From Ectocarpus siliculosus (Eukaryota > Sar > Phaeophyceae > Ectocarpales > Ectocarpaceae), in contig FN648835.1 in NCBI GenBank assembly GCA_000310025.1, positions 6,610 through 33,462 of the forward strand: 26,853 bases of DNA, read 5' to 3'. The translations under genes were made by a program, and so were the position numbers. Positions 23,051 to 26,853 of the stretch are shown piece after piece. The notes under the pieces are model-generated. The model did not search any database and was not told the origin of the DNA. It worked only from the letters and a program-made list of their open reading frames with translations. Position 1 is the first letter of the stretch, and every line of letters begins with the position of its first letter.

Positions 23051-24809
23051 AACAACGCGCGCCAACTCCTGCTGTGGATCGAGATGAAGAATTGTTTGAA
23101 CATTCGAAGTTTTGCACCACAGGGAAAAAAAATGACGTCATGCACTTATACCTCGTAGATGTGTACTCTCTCTGAAAGACAGAAAAAACAAGCTGTGCCG
23201 TGTATTAAGGAATAATATAAACACACACAGAAAGACTACCCATTCGAGATATACCCACAGTCGAACGGGATGTGGTGGAGTCTTTTCAGTGTATGAAACA
23301 AGCGCATCATGGATATCCTCTTTCCGTAAAGCCTTCCTGTATCTACAGATTGTGGTTACGGGGTAAAATGCGATGCATTCAGAACACCAAGGGATTTCAC
23401 CTTATACTTAGTTACTACAAGCAGACACACCATGTGAACCTGGGCGGGAAAAATATTGCAAAATACGAACATTTTTTTCTGGAAAGAAAGAGGAAAAAGG
23501 CTGCGTCCTCTCTCGACTCTTTGATTTCCGACGAAACAATAGTTGGGGTTGCTGTGGCATGCCATGCAGCGCATGAGAGCGATCGCGACGCAGGTCTCGG
23601 AGATGCTACTGTTCTCTTTCCTTCCTGTTTCCTTTTATTTTTTTCTCTTTTTCTCTTTAGTATCCTTGTCGCTCTTTCTTTCTCTCTTTTTCTGTGTCAG
23701 ATGGCCTTGTCTCTGCTTGCGTCTGAAGCACCAAGATTGAACCAAGGGAGTGTACCTCTTTCTCTCTGGCCCGTGATGCTGACTAGTCTCAGTTGTTACC
23801 TCGCAATGCGCGCAGAGGGAGCGGAGGACTCCAGAATATCTGTCGTTGATTTCTATTGACTTGCGAACCCCTCGGGGCCAGTTTGTTTGAGCGTACCTTT
23901 TTAGGGTAAAAGGTAACTTTTTAGGGTTAAAAGGTAAGTTATTAGCCTGCTGTGACCACGGGAATCGACCGCGTCAAGTGTTGGATCAGTACGGACATAT
24001 GAAGGTACTGGGTAGAGAGAGATCGGAACGTTTTTTAATGTGAAGACAGCAACAACAAGGCAACAACAACTGCTGATCCCAATGTCGAGGTCTACATACA
24101 ATGCAGGCGTAGTCTTGTTGTACGCACACCATCAACCACACGCCCGATGGAGGGGAACTCTCCGGCAAAATAAACAAATCAATAAATCAAAAATCAATAT
24201 ATTCTCTTTACGTACTGAAACGTAGTCTGCTGCACGGCGGTACATACAGGTTTGCATACGACGCAAGTGTACGGTGTGCTGAAGCAAAGAACGATTGCGC
24301 GAGCATCACCAACATCATCACCATCATTACCGACAACCTTTCGATCTTTTTTTATACTACTACGCACCGTCATGTTCGAAAGGGCTGCTGGCATCGGGAA
24401 GGCGCTGGTGGTGGTGGCCGTGGTGGTGGTTGGCCATCCGCAGTGCCGTCATCTTCTTGAGCTCCTCAACGCTTATCCCACTAGACAAGTTGCCAGCAGA
24501 TCCCCCACGCGCTGCCTCCCCCGGCTCTCCCCCTCCATCCTGCTCCTGATGGGGCAGTTGCACCGCCGCTGATGCTGTCGAGATCGGAACCGGGGGAGAG
24601 GAGGCACCATGGGAGCTCACGCTGCTCGTGTCCTCGCGTAGTAGCGCTGCTGCCGCTACAGCAGGGGGCTTGGACGCGGCCGGGGCTGCTACTACCGGCA
24701 GCAGCAGCAGCGCCTCCTCCGTAATCAGCGTGTTGCCTTTTCCTCCTCCTGGTGGTTCTTGCGTGTTGCTACTGCTACTGCTGCTCCTGGCGACATCCGT
24801 AGGCGACAT
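14152..24809 (-). CDS. large low-complexity protein with a duplicated ELK-T-R-A motif, eight exons; function unknown
   Basis: Exons in coding order: 24809-24368, 20453-19801, 19122-18849, 18514-17580, 17154-16345, 15921-15751, 15487-14561, 14307-14152. Phases agree and total 4,368 nt, giving 1,455 residues. ATG 24809 is the first Met after an in-frame TGA 21 nt upstream, though an acceptor-like AG lies between them, so an earlier exon is possible. I do not recognise the protein. Most of it is Ser/Gly/Pro/Ala/Gln-rich and probably disordered. Landmarks: motif copy 1 (residues 111-126), a His cluster just after it, motif copy 2 (354-369, split by intron 2), RRSMSDPW in exon 4, a short charged helix LAEERRRFAEEQVRER at the exon 4/5 junction, then polyP, Q9-H6, Q12 and polyG in exon 5 and Q6 in exon 6. 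This composition is common in nuclear or regulatory proteins, but no DNA-binding or catalytic domain is visible. Least certain are the exon 3 donor (GAC|GTAACA, alternative G|GTGGGC), the exon 7 acceptor and the 3' end. Confidence 0.6.
16540..16575 (-). repeat. (CAG)12 polyglutamine tract in exon 5
   Basis: Twelve perfect CTG units on the plus strand read as CAG on the coding strand and encode a polyQ run between HLPAH and PQL. The tract is a pure microsatellite, so its length is likely to vary between individuals. Confidence 0.9.
16681..16707 (-). repeat. (CAG)9 polyglutamine tract followed by polyhistidine
   Basis: Nine perfect CTG units on the plus strand encode nine glutamines, followed on the coding strand by CAT-CAC codons for six histidines. 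It sits in the same exon as the 12-unit tract about 100 nt away. Confidence 0.9.
19273..19302 (+). repeat. interstitial telomere-like repeat CCCTAA(CCCTGA)4 in intron 2
   Basis: One CCCTAA unit is followed by four perfect CCCTGA units inside the 678-nt intron between exons 2 and 3 of the minus-strand gene. On the coding strand it reads (TCAGGG)4TTAGGG. It is a short variant telomere-type array. Confidence 0.9.
19391..19409 (+). repeat. (GT)n microsatellite in intron 2
   Basis: Nine GT dinucleotides plus one G form a simple repeat inside the same intron as the telomere-like array. Its role, if any, is unknown. Confidence 0.9.
20981..21045 (+). repeat. 65-bp dispersed repeat, copy 1
   Basis: This stretch starts ACAGAAAGACTACCC and ends TCAGTG. 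It aligns without gaps to 23227-23291, matching about 53 of 65 bases by hand count. Flanking sequence on both sides differs. It lies in intron 1 of the minus-strand gene, on the far side of the foldback element from its partner. Confidence 0.75.
21871..22624. mobile_element. foldback / MITE-like element with 240-bp inverted arms
   Basis: Left arm 21871-22110 and right arm 22385-22624 are inverted copies of equal length, with only scattered differences. The outer ends read AGTGGCCA and TGGCCACT. Each arm carries several GGCCAnAATCGGGT-type motifs and short palindromes such as CGGGTGCACCCG and GGGTACCC, which resemble repeated transposase-binding sites. The 274-bp centre (22111-22384) has no convincing coding sequence, so the element would depend on a transposase supplied elsewhere. 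I could not find a target-site duplication. It lies wholly within intron 1 of the minus-strand gene. Confidence 0.8.
23021..23056 (+). repeat. (AAC)n microsatellite
   Basis: A nearly perfect AAC tract with one AAT unit follows directly on the phrase ATGTGAAGAC at 23011-23020. The same phrase also precedes a shorter interrupted CAA tract at 24038-24060, and in inverted orientation at 26306-26324. Confidence 0.9.
23227..23291 (+). repeat. 65-bp dispersed repeat, copy 2
   Basis: This is the partner of 20981-21045 in the same orientation, about 2.2 kb away. Shared blocks are ACAGAAAGACTACCC, TTCGAGATA, ACAGTCGA and AGTCTTnTCAGTG. The two copies bracket the foldback element. Confidence 0.75.
23894..23937 (+). 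repeat. tandem TTTAGGG-containing hairpin repeat
   Basis: A 20-bp unit (CTTTTTAGGG then TAAAAGGTAA) at 23897-23916 is repeated with one extra T at 23917-23937. The first copy lies within a perfect hairpin, TACCTTTT-loop-AAAAGGTA, with the loop TAGGGT (23894-23915). It is located in intron 1 of the minus-strand gene. Confidence 0.8.
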
Positions 24810-26298
24810 GCGTGTGTGTGCTTGCTGTCAATCGCAAGCGCACCCCGTCACGCTGGGAAAGAAGGGAGTGCCAGCCTTTCTCTCGCTCTCGCTGGAGATC
24901 ACCTCCCTCTTCCTTTACCCCCGGCTCGTGCGATAATGTTTCTTCCCGCCACCGCTGCCCACAACAAATCAAATATCGGAAATCGCTCACACACCCCGCG
25001 CGCTCTCCTCCCTGGATCGCCAGAAGAGGGCGTCGGGGTGACTGCACCTGCCAGCAGGAAACTGACGCCCGTGCCCCTACTTTCCTTCGCCCTCTTGGCT
25101 GCTGGTCTGGTGGGTGTGCGGGTGAGAGGTGGCTTAGGAGTGTGGGCGCCGACTTGTAGACTTGTAGTAGCAGTATTTACGCGGACGGAGATATGGGAGA
25201 CGGAGGTTACGCCGCGTTCGTGGTTGTTTCGAGTTTGAGGGCCCCCGCTGGTTCCAACCAACCAACGGGGCAACACCCCGGTGATAACAGCAGTACTGCT
25301 GTCTACTTGTAGATCAAAAGGCGGTTCTGTTGCACCCCTGCTCTCTTGTGCTCCCCCTACCCGCTGCTGCAGCCCGCGCCCTGGGTGGTGGCATCGGCGT
25401 CTTCTTTCTCTCTTTTTGGCGGGGATCCTGCCCTCTGCCTTTCCTCATTTTTCTCTCTGTGGATATCCGAACTTCAAAAACTGCCGTTCATCATCGAACC
25501 GCCCCCGGACACGACAGCAGGATATTCAACAGAGAGGTGCGCATGCAGGCCGAAGTTACCAAACCTCAGCCCTGAAATAGTGGATAGAGAGAGGTGCGGG
25601 GGCGGGGCGGGAGAGAGAGGGAAAGAGCGTTTGAATGTCTGCACCCACATTCATGCACGAGGTCTACAGCACCTCCTGTTATCCGTTGTCTCTCTGACTC
25701 TCTGACATATTATCTGCCTCCACAGAAAAGAAAATGGTTCGGACAAACCCTCCTGGATACCACGACTTCTACCTGTGGTGCTCGGAAACCTGTACGCAAA
25801 AAATGTCGCCACCGGTGTTGTTGCCGACGCAAGAGGAACGAACAGGTTTCGAACTACTACAAATGCATCCCGTTCGAAAGGGGTGTGGTGAAGTGAGGTC
25901 TTTATTTACAGCGAGGGTTGAGGAACACTCCCTGGGTATACCTACCTACCTCTGGCTTGATTTTTACCTACAAGTCGTCAATCTCTTACACGCAGTCTCG
26001 GCCGATGAATGATGAGCAGCTACAAGCAGTATGCATGTCATAGGACATGCAACATGCAAGCAAGCGTCACCGGTTTTGTCAGGGTTTTTGTACCCCCCCG
26101 CAAGTTGCCTCCAGTTCATCGCATCCACCAGCCACGCAGCCACTGCGAAGTGTGAAAGATACCGCCAAAGATCCAAGCACGCACGCACGTTCTTTCAGAC
26201 CCCTACAGCGGGGTACATAGCATACCATACACAGCATTGCTATTCATATACGTATGCATACGTACTGCTGTGTGTTACAGAGGGACACCCGATGTTAC
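24810..26298. other. upstream flank of the minus-strand gene; no supported gene
   Basis: No exon with a recognisable product is visible on either strand. A 93-codon plus-strand frame starts at an ATG at 25734 in an AAAATGG context, but its product resembles nothing I know. CT-rich patches (for example 25400-25460 and 25680-25720) occur. Promoter elements for the minus-strand gene would be expected here but cannot be pinned down. Confidence 0.4.
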
Positions 26299-26354
26299 CT
26301 ACATTATTGTTGTTGTCTTCACATAAAAACCTAGAAGTATGCGTAATAATGTAG
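26299..26354. repeat. stem-loop with an inverted copy of the ATGTGAAGACAACAAC motif
   Basis: CTACATTATT (26299-26308) and AATAATGTAG (26345-26354) form a perfect 10-bp inverted repeat. Just inside the left arm, at 26306-26324, is the reverse complement of the ATGTGAAGACAACAACAA phrase that also occurs near 23011 and 24038. Confidence 0.7.
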
Positions 26355-26410
26355 ATATGTCCTCCCTGTGTGAGAATTTTGCCCGAACACTTTTTTTGTA
26401 ATACAACCAA

Positions 26411-26853
26411 GCGCGATCGACGGCGACGATCGACGGAGCGACGGCGGCGCGATCGACGAAGGCGGCCCAAGGCCGCCCGACCGACCGACCGACCGATCGA
26501 ACCCAACCCTAATCTACCCTATACCCTGCACAACCCAACCCCAACCCTACCCCAACCCGTCCGAACGATCGACCGACCGACTGACCCGACCCACACCCTA
26601 CACCCAACACAACACAACACAAGACAACACAACACAAACCGCAACCCAACCCCAACCCAACCCACCGACCGACCGACCGAGCGAGCCAACCCACCCTACC
26701 TCCAACCCAACCCAACACAACACAAAACGCATCCCAAGCAACCGACCGACCAAACCCACCCTACCCCCAACCCAACCCCCGACCGACCCTGCCCTACGTT
26801 ACCCTACTCTACCCTGTACCCTACACAACCCCAACCCCAACCCAACCCCAACC
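26411..26853. repeat. C-rich mosaic satellite (CGAC, CCCTA, CCAACC and ACACA units)
   Basis: From 26411 to the end the sequence is built from short repeats: CGATCGACGG-like units, then (CGAC)n, then mixtures of CCCTA, CCCAA, CCCCAACC and AACACAACAC. The C-rich strand runs 5' to 3' rightward throughout. It resembles degenerate telomere or subtelomere repeat but contains no regular array. No gene is present. Confidence 0.85.

Noticed and set aside
25734-26012. 93-codon plus-strand frame with a good ATG context
   Set aside because: The product is unrecognised, there is no supporting neighbour exon, and its length is expected by chance in this window.
1-26853. tRNA, rRNA, CRISPR array or bacterial operon features
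   Set aside because: No cloverleaf, rRNA core words or regularly spaced direct repeats were seen, and the spliced genes rule out a bacterial origin.

Overview
The window is eukaryotic nuclear DNA from an intron-rich genome of fairly high GC. Two multi-exon genes converge on each other, and every splice phase I could test is compatible. Introns mostly run from 160 to 1,400 nt, exons carry long runs of single amino acids (Q, H, G, P, A, S), and the region between the genes is long and strongly strand-biased. This style fits a stramenopile, most likely a brown alga (Phaeophyceae). That is an inference from gene architecture, not from a marker gene.

Region 1-7117, plus strand: the window opens with a 24-base C run, then holds nine exons (388-7117) of a tyrosinase / type-3 copper protein. 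The 5' end, including any signal peptide, lies outside the window. All six expected copper-ligand histidines can be placed. The CuB half carries an unusually long cysteine-containing insertion.

Region 7118-14151: this is the convergent interval. The first part (to about 9.0 kb) is rich in T and G on the plus strand. The part from about 10.05 to 13.95 kb is rich in A and C, so T/G-rich on the minus strand. Each half therefore looks like the 3' flank or long 3' UTR of its adjacent gene. Between them, at about 9.9-10.07 kb, is a frameshifted fossil of a non-LTR retrotransposon reverse transcriptase.

Region 14152-24809, minus strand: eight exons whose phases fit join into one reading frame of about 1,455 codons. 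It encodes a very low-complexity, probably disordered protein with polyQ, polyH, polyG and polyP tracts. Its one conspicuous conserved-looking element is a 16-residue motif, G-[IL]-[ST]-V-x-E-L-K-x-[ML]-T-x-[IL]-R-[ML]-A. It occurs twice, and the second copy is cut by an intron. I do not recognise the protein. Its 3.9-kb first intron holds a 754-bp foldback element with 240-bp inverted arms, a pair of 65-bp direct repeats, an (AAC)n tract and a telomere-like hairpin repeat.

Region 24810-26853: upstream flank of the minus-strand gene with no gene I can support. It ends in about 440 bases of C-rich mosaic satellite that resembles degenerate telomere repeat but runs in the orientation opposite to a chromosome end on this side.

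The two genes show no functional link visible in the sequence; they are simply convergent neighbours.
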